Of a stretch of DNA of 23,745 nucleotides, positions 17,677 to 23,745 are shown one piece after another. Below the pieces are notes generated by a model. The model searched no databases. It was not told where the DNA came from and saw only the letters and a list, made by a program, of their open reading frames with translations. The position numbers and the translations under genes are program-made. Positions within the stretch are counted from its first letter, which is position 1. Every line of letters begins with the position of its first letter. The DNA is from a virus, in IMG/VR virus record IMGVR_UViG_3300000213_000007, positions 1 to 23,745 of that record; one strand, written 5' to 3'.

Positions 17677-18468
17677 ATGAATTATGAACAATCTGAATGG
17701 CATGCATTCACCCCTGGACAAGTAGATACAATAAAAAAGAATGATAGTATTGTATGTGTTAAAGAAAATTTTTTATCTCAAGATGAATTTGAAACGTTAC
17801 AAAAGATCTTATTAGAACACAAAGATTGGCCTGAACGTGGAGAATTGTCTGACATGTATGGGCTTCACTGGGACGAAGTGCCTAATGAGACATTAACTAT
17901 AAAACAACAAATCAGAGATATACTCGAAGATAAGATGCGTGGTGTAATTGGGGATTTTAAGTTAGATTTTATGATACTTCAGCATTCTAACCAGCCTTGG
18001 TATACTCATGTGGATTGGCGTTGGTCGGAAGATAAAATTCCATACATGACTGCTGTTATTCCAATTGCAGAAATTGATAAAAATGGTCAACTAATTGATC
18101 CAACTGATTGGAAAGACACACACACAATAGTTTTTAAACAATCTAATTATGGTGCAGAAGAAGATGCAAAGCAAATGGGGATAGAAGGATCAAAAGGAAA
18201 TCTTTTACGTGTTCGTAAATGTTATACAGATCCAGGGGCAGTAAATTTTACTGGATCGTACAGCATAACATACGACGATTACGAGAAATATCTTAGCCAT
18301 CTTAAATATGAAGAAATATTTGGGTTAGAGATTGATACTGTTGTAAAATGGAAACCTAGGATGATGTCTTTTCATCCTCAAGCTAGATATCATTGTGCAT
18401 CAAATTTTCATGCTGAAGGATTATCAAAAAAATATAGTATAGTTCTCTTTACTTTACATGATACTTAA
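17677..18468 (+). CDS. 2OG-Fe(II) oxygenase-like protein
   Basis: 263 residues from ATG 17677, chosen for its ribosome site AGAGGAGC. WYTHVDWRW gives the H-x-D pair (His111, Asp113). The C-terminal block FHPQARYHCASNFHAEGLSK with KYSIVLF gives a distal His (His245, or His239) and a basic residue (Lys252) where 2-oxoglutarate would bind. YMTAVIPIAEIDKNGQLI fits the strand pair after the first motif. It resembles cupin-fold oxygenases often carried by marine T4-like phages. Preceded by a late promoter box. Target unknown; a protein or small-molecule hydroxylation is inferred. Confidence 0.65.
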   Translation: MNYEQSEWHAFTPGQVDTIKKNDSIVCVKENFLSQDEFETLQKILLEHKDWPERGELSDMYGLHWDEVPNETLTIKQQIRDILEDKMRGVIGDFKLDFMILQHSNQPWYTHVDWRWSEDKIPYMTAVIPIAEIDKNGQLIDPTDWKDTHTIVFKQSNYGAEEDAKQMGIEGSKGNLLRVRKCYTDPGAVNFTGSYSITYDDYEKYLSHLKYEEIFGLEIDTVVKWKPRMMSFHPQARYHCASNFHAEGLSKKYSIVLFTLHDT

Positions 18469-18549
18469 CCATTTATTTTTTGCTTTTATCGAAAATTAGT
18501 ACTATGAGTGTAGTAATTCATAAAACGAAATAAAAAGGTATTTTTAAAT

Positions 18550-19587
18550 ATGAAAAATATATACATATTGCATCATCTTTGTATGCCCGATTTAGAAAGT
18601 CTACGCGACTTTTGTGATGTGAAAACTATTGATTTATGGGACGATTCCTTAAAAGACCATGTAATTCCAGATATACATGATAGTATTTTTGTTATATCGT
18701 ATTATGAGTATTTAAACAACCGAGAAAGTTACGATAGAGTATTTTCTGTCCTACAAAAAACAAATGCAATTGTTTTTACCCAAGACGTTGATGCTATTGT
18801 CATCGAACAAAGAGAACAGATATCATTATTACATCCATATACATATATACTGGATGGTGTCCCGTTGTTCGAACATGGAGGAAATGTGTACATTAAATTA
18901 AGTCAATTTGTGGGCAAGTGGGAGTATGTTAATTTGCATTTACAGATTGCCAATGCTGATGTTACGGTTAAACGTGCTGATTCTTATTTCTCGTTAAATG
19001 GACACAGCAGAGATCATAGGATAGAAATGATAAACCAGCTACACAATAGGGATCTGCTGAATAAAGGCCGTGTAATACTTCATCAAGGTATCGAAAAGCT
19101 TAAAAAAGGTGTAGCAGAACAATTAGGCACACAGGACAAAAATGACACCTACACCTGTACCGGAACAATAAATTGGGAGGAGGGGGTTATTAACCCAGTG
19201 TATTATTCTAAATACAATTTAGAAGTAGTAACAGAAACCATGACTGAAGCGTATTTTGTAACAGAGAAAACGATAAAACCAATAATGGCAAAAATGCCGT
19301 TTATGATGGTTGCTAGTAAAGGATATCTAGAGTATCTTAAAAGTCTAGGGTTTAAAACATTTAATAGCGTATTTGATGAATCATATGATTTAGAAGATAG
19401 CGTATCATTGCGTATCTCTAAAATAGTCGATACTCTTGAGATGTTAATAGAGTCCAACCAGATATACACACTGTACGATGACTGCAAAGAGATTACCAAT
19501 TACAATTTTGATCATATGTTATGGTTGTCAGCACGACGTAATTATGATTTACCTAAGCAGATGTACGATATCTTCGATAGTTTATAA
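18550..19587 (+). CDS. GT-B-type glycosyltransferase-like protein
   Basis: 345 residues. YFSLNGHSRDHRIEMINQL (about 146-164) matches the 'LNGRxRxHR' type motif, and YNLEVVTET ... FVTEKTIKPI then PFMMVASKGYLEYLKSLGF (about 222-268) matches the conserved C-terminal nucleotide-sugar site ('-TEKT-KP---G-PF-----) of exostosin or fucosyltransferase-like phage and giant-virus proteins. A sugar transfer to DNA, protein or a virion glycan is inferred. The ribosome site (AAAAAGG) is rather far from the ATG. The gene is closed by a strong terminator. Confidence 0.6.
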   Translation: MKNIYILHHLCMPDLESLRDFCDVKTIDLWDDSLKDHVIPDIHDSIFVISYYEYLNNRESYDRVFSVLQKTNAIVFTQDVDAIVIEQREQISLLHPYTYILDGVPLFEHGGNVYIKLSQFVGKWEYVNLHLQIANADVTVKRADSYFSLNGHSRDHRIEMINQLHNRDLLNKGRVILHQGIEKLKKGVAEQLGTQDKNDTYTCTGTINWEEGVINPVYYSKYNLEVVTETMTEAYFVTEKTIKPIMAKMPFMMVASKGYLEYLKSLGFKTFNSVFDESYDLEDSVSLRISKIVDTLEMLIESNQIYTLYDDCKEITNYNFDHMLWLSARRNYDLPKQMYDIFDSL

Positions 19588-19597
19588 ATTAAAGCAT

Positions 19598-19631
19598 CTC
19601 CTAGTTTCTACTAGGGGGTATTTTTTTTTTG
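19598..19631 (+). terminator. Rho-independent terminator
   Basis: CTCCTAGT-ttct-ACTAGGGG followed by a run of ten or more T. Ends the accessory-enzyme transcript. Confidence 0.88.
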
Positions 19632-19642
19632 ATTAAAACTAT

Positions 19643-19670
19643 TGCTAATCATGAATAAAGGGTTTATAAT
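19643..19670 (+). promoter_or_regulatory. Sigma70-type promoter, leaderless configuration
   Basis: TTGCTA 19643-19648 and TATAAT 19665-19670 (16-base spacer). The next ATG is 7 bases after the -10 box and lacks a ribosome site, so transcription may start at or beside the ATG. Confidence 0.65.
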
Positions 19671-19676
19671 ACACTT

Positions 19677-20489
19677 ATGAAAATACAAAAAGTTTCAGAT
19701 TTACATATTGAGTTCGATTCGCGAGCGAATACTCGCTATGACTTGCCAGTAACGGATGCGGATGTTATTGTATTAGCTGGTGACATTGGTGTTGGATACG
19801 AAATGGAATCGGAATTTTGCAAAGACTTAGCACAGAAACACGGCAAGCCTGTACTGTTTGTATTAGGTAATCATAGTTTTTATCATCATAATATGGATAA
19901 TGTTCGTCAGAAATGGTACGATAATGATCTATCCGGCGATGGCGTTCAATTCCTAGATGATGGACTTATGTTTGTGAAAGATGATACTACCTTTGTTGGT
20001 GGAATATTCTGGACAGATTTCCAGGATTATAAACATGATGTTATGGATTATGCTAACCATAGCATGAATGATTTTCGTTTTGGTACTATGTCTAAGCCAG
20101 ACACTTTACTAACATGTGGAGAAGCTGACAAGATGAATGAATACCATCTTACTCCGTGTAGATCAGTAGATGAACACATTAAAACTAAAAATTGGATTAA
20201 TTTAGTGCTAAAGGATTTCAAGTCTAATAAGAATGTTGTTATTACACACCATGCTCCTAGTTATAGAAGTGTAAGTCCTCTGTATGCCGGTGATATGTTG
20301 AATGCCGCGTTTGCTAGTAACTTAGATGAGTGGATTGAGTCCAAGCCTATTGATTTGTGGCTACATGGTCATATGCATAATTCAAGTAATTACATAATCG
20401 GCGACACTGTTGTTGCTTGCAACCCTAGAGGGTATTACCCACGCAACTTAAACCAAAAGTTCGATCCTGGGTTAGTAATTGAGGTATAA
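19677..20489 (+). CDS. Calcineurin-like metallophosphoesterase
   Basis: 270 residues. VSDLHIE (Asp8, His10), VLAGDIG (Asp36), LGNHSFYH (Asn65, His66), VITHHAPS and LHGHMHN give the complete ordered metal-binding motifs of the superfamily. Larger than, and not closely similar to, the one at 13200. Closest in style to phage and bacterial proteins annotated as metallophosphatase; substrate unknown. Expressed from its own promoter, apparently without a leader. Confidence 0.88.
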   Translation: MKIQKVSDLHIEFDSRANTRYDLPVTDADVIVLAGDIGVGYEMESEFCKDLAQKHGKPVLFVLGNHSFYHHNMDNVRQKWYDNDLSGDGVQFLDDGLMFVKDDTTFVGGIFWTDFQDYKHDVMDYANHSMNDFRFGTMSKPDTLLTCGEADKMNEYHLTPCRSVDEHIKTKNWINLVLKDFKSNKNVVITHHAPSYRSVSPLYAGDMLNAAFASNLDEWIESKPIDLWLHGHMHNSSNYIIGDTVVACNPRGYYPRNLNQKFDPGLVIEV

Positions 20490-20491
20490 AC

Positions 20492-20803
20492 ATGAGTATA
20501 GCCAATGTATTAGAGATGGAATTATGTACTTTTTTGTTGAATAAAGAAATTGTAGAAATTAAAGATCTTATGACTAATAGGTTAGACAAGGCTTGGGTAA
20601 TTTTTAAGAATGGACACCGAGTATCTGTGATCAGAGGTAAATATTCAATTAGTGGATCTAATGATCTATTTGAAATAATGCCACCAACCGCAGTATTGCC
20701 AGACGATCACAACGATACTGTTATTAGGAATTTAACAATAATGGAAGTAGGCGAATATTTAAGTAAGGCATCAAAATTGCAAGATAAAATTTATATTGTT
20801 TAG
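20492..20803 (+). CDS. Small phage protein, unknown function
   Basis: 103 residues. The central KAWVIFKNGHRVSVIRGKYS then ISGSNDLFEIMPP is a beta-rich motif I recall from small T4-like phage proteins of unknown role. It starts 2 bases after the phosphoesterase stop, with GAGG inside the upstream gene as ribosome site. Confidence 0.7.
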   Translation: MSIANVLEMELCTFLLNKEIVEIKDLMTNRLDKAWVIFKNGHRVSVIRGKYSISGSNDLFEIMPPTAVLPDDHNDTVIRNLTIMEVGEYLSKASKLQDKIYIV

Positions 20804-20832
20804 GATTAATAGTTTAAAAGGAGAAGAGATGA

Positions 20833-20937
20833 ATGGAAGAAATAAACATAACATTCGAAGCAATAATTTCTATTGCTACAATAGTATTTGTGATTGCTAT
20901 TATTATGAAACCATGGGTTATTAAATGGATAAATTAG
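20833..20937 (+). CDS. 34-residue membrane microprotein
   Basis: MEEINITFEAIISIATIVFV then IAIIMKPWVIKWIN: one transmembrane helix. AAAAGGAG lies upstream; the competing ATG at 20829 in another frame gives an unremarkable product. Overlaps the next gene by 13 bases. Confidence 0.55.
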   Translation: MEEINITFEAIISIATIVFVIAIIMKPWVIKWIN

Positions 20938-21146
20938 AAGAGTTAATCGAACAGGTTGCTAGGTTAGAAAAAAGAATCAACGAGTTAGAATACAAAAACA
21001 GCACCAACCCATTCAGCCCGATTGGTCCTAACCCAATATTATCTAAAACACAATGCTATAAATGCGGAATGACATTCGATGGTGCCACAGGATATGTATG
21101 CACAAACATCGAATGTCCAATGGGATGTGGGCTAACAGTCTGTTAA
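20925..21146 (+). CDS. Coiled-coil plus zinc-knuckle protein
   Basis: 73 residues. An N-terminal coiled coil (LEELIEQVARLEKRINELEY), a Pro-rich linker, then CYKCGMTFDGATGYVCTNIE and CPMGCG with five closely spaced cysteines before a final Cys, a likely zinc ribbon. Possibly an oligomeric nucleic-acid or protein adaptor; function unknown. Confidence 0.75.
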   Translation: MDKLEELIEQVARLEKRINELEYKNSTNPFSPIGPNPILSKTQCYKCGMTFDGATGYVCTNIECPMGCGLTVC

Positions 21147-21177
21147 ATATAATTGATATCACAATAGGAGATGTAAT

Positions 21178-21213
21178 ATGTTATTAGGCGAATATGGAGT
21201 AGCTAAGTTATGA
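21178..21213 (+). CDS. Possible 11-residue leader peptide
   Basis: MLLGEYGVAKL, with GGAG before the ATG and an ATGA overlap with the next gene. It may only help initiate the downstream membrane protein. Confidence 0.3.
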   Translation: MLLGEYGVAKL

Positions 21214-21410
21214 GAAATTACAGGTTTGTCAGGTCCTTGTTGATAATAACAAGTGTGGTATTTTTTACACAACTTTTGCTCGAGAGCAGTGGTATAATAG
21301 TTCGATTGCCTGAATATTGGTGGGTTATATATGCTTGTGGAACAGCATTCGCATTATCATTATTGTATGCAGTAGTTGTATTATATAAGATGGCGAAGGA
21401 AAATGATTAG
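21210..21410 (+). CDS. Small two-span membrane protein
   Basis: 66 residues, MRNYRFVRSLLIITSVVFFT then a second hydrophobic segment (YWWVIYACGTAFALSLLYAV) and a charged end. Ribosome site GGAG at 21195. Overlaps the next gene by 8 bases. Function unknown. Confidence 0.65.
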   Translation: MRNYRFVRSLLIITSVVFFTQLLLESSGIIVRLPEYWWVIYACGTAFALSLLYAVVVLYKMAKEND

Positions 21411-21756
21411 TAAAAAAACATTTAAGTTATGGATTGAATCTATACTAAAGCGTCATGAAACAGATCGTGTATTTGGTGATGCTTTACGTTCATTAAATAA
21501 AGATAACAATTTTGTTAGTGCTGTAACAGAAAATTTTCATATAGCACAAGAGAGGTTAATGGACGATCTCTTTAGTGAAGATGGTGTTGAACTTATTAAT
21601 TGGTGGATGTATGAATGTGGCCTTAAAAATACTATCAGAGAGGATAAAGAAGATTATATTAAGCCATTGATTTATGATATGGACGGGAATATAGTGGCTG
21701 ATCTTACTGAGATTGAGGATCTGTATGATTATGTAATAGGATTACAAGATGAGTAA
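21403..21756 (+). CDS. Conserved phage protein, unknown function
   Basis: 117 residues from ATG 21403 (MISKKTFKLWIESILKRHE), chosen for GAAGGA just upstream. Helical, with DLFSEDGVELINWWMYECGL and an acidic C-terminus. I recall similar short proteins in T4-like phages but no function. Confidence 0.7.
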   Translation: MISKKTFKLWIESILKRHETDRVFGDALRSLNKDNNFVSAVTENFHIAQERLMDDLFSEDGVELINWWMYECGLKNTIREDKEDYIKPLIYDMDGNIVADLTEIEDLYDYVIGLQDE

Positions 21757-21762
21757 GGAAAT

Positions 21763-21850
21763 TGAGTGGTAGGAAATTCATGTTATGTGAATTAAAAGTA
21801 GCCCATCTATGCTATAAGATAGTTAGGTTCTAATCCAACCAGGCACACAA
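21763..21850 (+). repeat. tRNA-like element B (related copy at 12594-12690)
   Basis: GAGTGGTAGG, AATTCA-tgttatg-TGAATT, TAGC-ccatctat-GCTA, GATAG, GGTT-ctaatcc-AACC, GGCACAC. Same order of stems as copy A, identical stem sequences for the first two and different loops. It lies some 9 kb away, outside the tRNA array. Confidence 0.55.
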
Positions 21851-21879
21851 AATACACAAAATAAACTAATAGGCGAACA

Positions 21880-22024
21880 GACGCCAACCCATCAAGCATG
21901 GTACCAAAAATAGGAAAGCCACCGAAACGATGGACCTGCTGATATTATAGAGGATTATCAAGGCTGGTATCTAAATGAAAAGCAATACTCCGAAGATGAA
22001 TTTGATCAACGAGTCGACATTTAG
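21880..22024 (+). pseudogene. Broken remnant of a MORN-type 'HR-DGPA' repeat protein
   Basis: One frame reads THQAWYQK, a TAG, then ESHRNDGPADIIEDYQGWYL and NEKQYSEDEFDQRVDI with a final TAG. 'WYxxGxxHRxDGPA' and 'WYLNxK.YS' are the repeats of a common phage family; the TAG falls where the glycine should be. There is no start codon in frame, so this is most likely decayed. Confidence 0.5.
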
Positions 22025-22042
22025 GTTAATGTTAAGTATAAT
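22014..22042 (+). promoter_or_regulatory. Sigma70-type promoter
   Basis: TCGACA 22014-22019 and TATAAT 22037-22042, 17-base spacer, in front of the 22071 gene. Confidence 0.65.
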
Positions 22043-22070
22043 GGTTATATAATCAACAAGGAGAATAAAA

Positions 22071-22472
22071 ATGGATGTAGAATTAAAAATGGTAATTGCA
22101 ATTGTATTGTTTTATACGATGCTTATATATGTAATGATGTTTATGTCAACCCATAAATGGTATGATAATGTAATGCAAAAAGTATTACGTAAAAAGTATA
22201 AAAATTATAGTGAGGCATGTGTTAGTTGTAAGCATGTTGTGTATGAAGCTGACCTTTTATTTTTGATAGGACCTAAGAAGAGCGAACAGAAGTTTGCCAA
22301 ATGTAGGCATCCAGATATAGTCTCTATGTCAGCGGACGCTGTAAATTTTGTTACTGTAAATCCTGTTACTGGGCATGAACAACGACAAAAGCTTGCAGAC
22401 TCGTATTTATATTGTAGTACAATGCGCGATCAGTGCAAGAAAGATGGTCAATACGAAAAGGCCTTAATATGA
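22071..22472 (+). CDS. Membrane-anchored cysteine-rich protein
   Basis: 133 residues. One N-terminal transmembrane helix (VIAIVLFYTMLIYVMMFM), then a soluble part with ACVSCKHVVYE, FAKCRHPD and YCSTMRDQC, a set of cysteines that could bind zinc or an iron-sulphur cluster. Ribosome site AAGGAG. ATGA overlap with the HAD-like gene. Function unknown. Confidence 0.7.
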   Translation: MDVELKMVIAIVLFYTMLIYVMMFMSTHKWYDNVMQKVLRKKYKNYSEACVSCKHVVYEADLLFLIGPKKSEQKFAKCRHPDIVSMSADAVNFVTVNPVTGHEQRQKLADSYLYCSTMRDQCKKDGQYEKALI

Positions 22473-23152
22473 ATAGAAGTTTTATATTAGTAGATATAGA
22501 TGGCCCCCTTCTTGCAGGAAAATCCAATTACCTACCAGCGAACAGGAACAACAGTTTAGATAATGGGCTAGAAGTTAAGTTAGATGACTTTTCTGTTTGG
22601 GCTCATAATATTTGGGTAAAATACAGTAATGCCAATATAATAATAGCGACGAATTGGATCTTTCATAAAACAAGCAATGAGTTAAAGCATATATTCAAGC
22701 AGAATGGGCTAGAATTTGATGATAGGTACTACGAGGAATATTTAACAACACATAAGAAACGGACATCGGAGCGAGGCCACGAAGTCTGGTGGACAATAGC
22801 TGATTTAGCAAAAGAAGGTGACACGTTCTTAATTGTCGACGATGATCAGACGTGTGATATGATTAAAGGTTATGTAGAAGATGCTGTTAATGGAAAGAAC
22901 CCAGCGACACGATGGGATAAAATGGATAACCCACCACAAGTAAAGTGGATTGAAGTTGATACTACCGAAGGGTTATCGTTGCTGAATTTTAAAGAAGGTG
23001 GTAATTTTCTTGGTTTTAATGAGTACAGATCAGAGACATACACACCGTGGGATTATATGAATTATGATGAGTTTGGTAAAAAAATGAGAACTAAAGAAGA
23101 GAAAGAGAAAGAGAAAGAAGAGATGGATATACTATTAGCATGTATGATATAA
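22469..23152 (+). CDS. HAD-like hydrolase
   Basis: 227 residues from the ATG in the ATGA overlap (22469). FILVDIDGPLL supplies motif I (Asp9 and Asp11), NIIIATNW fits motif II, and TFLIVDDDQ fits motif IV, as in haloacid-dehalogenase phosphatases. The acidic Lys/Glu tail (KEEKEKEKEEMDILL) is low complexity. Possibly a nucleotide or polynucleotide phosphatase; the substrate is not determined. Translation is probably coupled to the membrane cysteine protein upstream. Confidence 0.75.
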   Translation: MNRSFILVDIDGPLLAGKSNYLPANRNNSLDNGLEVKLDDFSVWAHNIWVKYSNANIIIATNWIFHKTSNELKHIFKQNGLEFDDRYYEEYLTTHKKRTSERGHEVWWTIADLAKEGDTFLIVDDDQTCDMIKGYVEDAVNGKNPATRWDKMDNPPQVKWIEVDTTEGLSLLNFKEGGNFLGFNEYRSETYTPWDYMNYDEFGKKMRTKEEKEKEKEEMDILLACMI

Positions 23153-23161
23153 AGGATTATT

Positions 23162-23359
23162 ATGATAAAGATTAAATGGGTTATTAAACGGATATTTGGG
23201 GTTATTTTTTTAACATTGCCCCTGCCATTTTATTGGATGTTAGACTGGGCCACAGACGATAAAATAACTGTAGCAGGAGCTATAAAGAAAACTTGGGAAT
23301 TTTACAAGGAAATGGCCCTTGGTATTAAACCAAAAGAAGATGGGATTAATTTAAAATAA
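23162..23359 (+). CDS. Small membrane protein
   Basis: 65 residues, MIKIKWVIKRIFGVIFLTLP then LPFYWMLDWATDDKITVAGA: one hydrophobic N-terminal segment and a charged C-terminus. AAAGGA 6 bases before the ATG. Function unknown. Confidence 0.65.
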   Translation: MIKIKWVIKRIFGVIFLTLPLPFYWMLDWATDDKITVAGAIKKTWEFYKEMALGIKPKEDGINLK

Positions 23360-23391
23360 AGTGATGTTTAACAGCCTAGCAGATACATTAA

Positions 23392-23640
23392 ATGAATAAG
23401 GTAGAAGATCGAATATCCGATGGGCGGCACTGTTATACTATATTGTCGACCGACAACGAATCTAGTAGAATGCAAAATAAGATATGTCCATATTGGTCTA
23501 TTCGTGATAGTAAGCCAGCACAAGGAAATGGTTATTGTGGATATTTAGAGTGGGGAGATTGGGATATGGAAAATAGTGTTACATTGTTATGGGATCAAGT
23601 AAAAGAATGTGGTGTTAACAGTAATACCGCACTAATTTAG
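23392..23640 (+). CDS. Conserved phage protein with 'CPYW...NGYCGYLE' motif
   Basis: 82 residues. CPYWSIRDSKPAQGNGYCGY then LEWGDWDME and LLWDQVKECG match a family I recall from large marine phages; the paired cysteines (CPYW, GYC, ECG, plus RHCYT) may bind a metal. No ribosome site is obvious. Function unknown. Confidence 0.7.
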   Translation: MNKVEDRISDGRHCYTILSTDNESSRMQNKICPYWSIRDSKPAQGNGYCGYLEWGDWDMENSVTLLWDQVKECGVNSNTALI

Positions 23641-23662
23641 TCAACTATTAAGGATTTAAATT

Positions 23663-23745
23663 ATGAAAAGAAGCGCAAAGAAGAAGAGCGGCCCCCGTAG
23701 AACAATTCAGGTTTGGGGGGTTGAGCTATATGATGGCACCAAAAT
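23663..23745 (+). CDS. Start of a basic protein, truncated by the window edge
   Basis: AAGGAT upstream of ATG 23663. Visible product MKRSAKKKSGPRRTIQVWGV then ELYDGTK, running off the end. The basic N-terminus suggests nucleic-acid contact; nothing more can be said. Confidence 0.6.
   Translation, partial: MKRSAKKKSGPRRTIQVWGVELYDGTK

Larger units (their letters stand above)
21757..22070 (+). other. Intergenic region with tRNA-like element B and a gene remnant
   Basis: About 314 bases between genes. Contains tRNA-like copy B (21763-21850), a broken MORN-type open frame (about 21880-22024) and a promoter (22014-22042). No intact gene. Confidence 0.6.

Noticed and set aside
1-23745. CRISPR array, insertion sequence or integrase-type mobile element
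   Set aside because: No regularly spaced repeats, no terminal inverted repeats with a transposase, and no integrase or transposase motif in any frame.

Overview
The window is AT-rich, densely packed viral DNA and reads as part of a large tailed-phage genome, probably a marine T4-like myovirus. The evidence is a tail-fibre-type protein at the left edge, dozens of very small overlapping genes joined by ATGA or TAATG junctions, phage families (DUF3310, FmdB-type zinc ribbon, Hc1-like histone, phage lipoprotein), T4-type late promoter boxes (TATAAATA) and a tRNA array covering all 20 amino acids. The host cannot be read from the sequence. Family assignments come from motif recognition only; no database search was run.

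Layout. 1-1725: tail-fibre-like gene (5' end outside the window), a conserved partner gene, and a convergent minus-strand Lys-rich SAP-like gene. 2042-8781: rightward run of small genes with membrane microproteins, Hc1-like and winged-helix-like DNA-binding proteins, DUF3310, a PD-(D/E)XK nuclease-like protein, an FmdB-like zinc ribbon and a lipoprotein. 8811-9136: a short ORF, a terminator/antiterminator arrangement and a 45-residue basic protein. 9153-14520: strong sigma70-type promoter, structured leader and about 27 tRNA genes, interrupted by a 57-residue gene, a metallophosphoesterase with an ACG start, an 85-residue gene and several structured RNAs that are not normal tRNAs. 14784-20489: PLP aminotransferase-like protein, TauD-like dioxygenase, sulfotransferase-like protein, a second 2OG-Fe(II) oxygenase, glycosyltransferase-like protein and a second metallophosphoesterase. 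20492-23745: small conserved phage genes, a HAD-like hydrolase and a truncated last gene.

The most unusual signals are in the tRNA region. Eight tRNAs have A at position 54 and T at position 58, inverting the near-universal T54-A58 pair of the T-loop. Two tRNAs have 8-nt anticodon loops. The long variable arm is on Lys- and Glu-anticodon tRNAs and missing from a Leu-anticodon tRNA. Two related elements (10035-10123 and 13001-13099) share a core and have covarying helices, which supports a conserved RNA fold. Another RNA (12824-12969) contains a clear H-type pseudoknot inside a 9-bp closing helix. A further tRNA-like element occurs twice, at 12594 and 21763. Together these suggest that the locus, besides supplying tRNAs, carries altered tRNAs and tRNA mimics. 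Resistance to, or decoying of, host tRNA-cleaving defences is one explanation, but this is inference.

The 14.8-19.6 kb group looks like an accessory modification module (PLP enzyme, two non-heme iron oxygenases, possible sulfotransferase, glycosyltransferase-like protein) expressed partly from T4-type late promoters.
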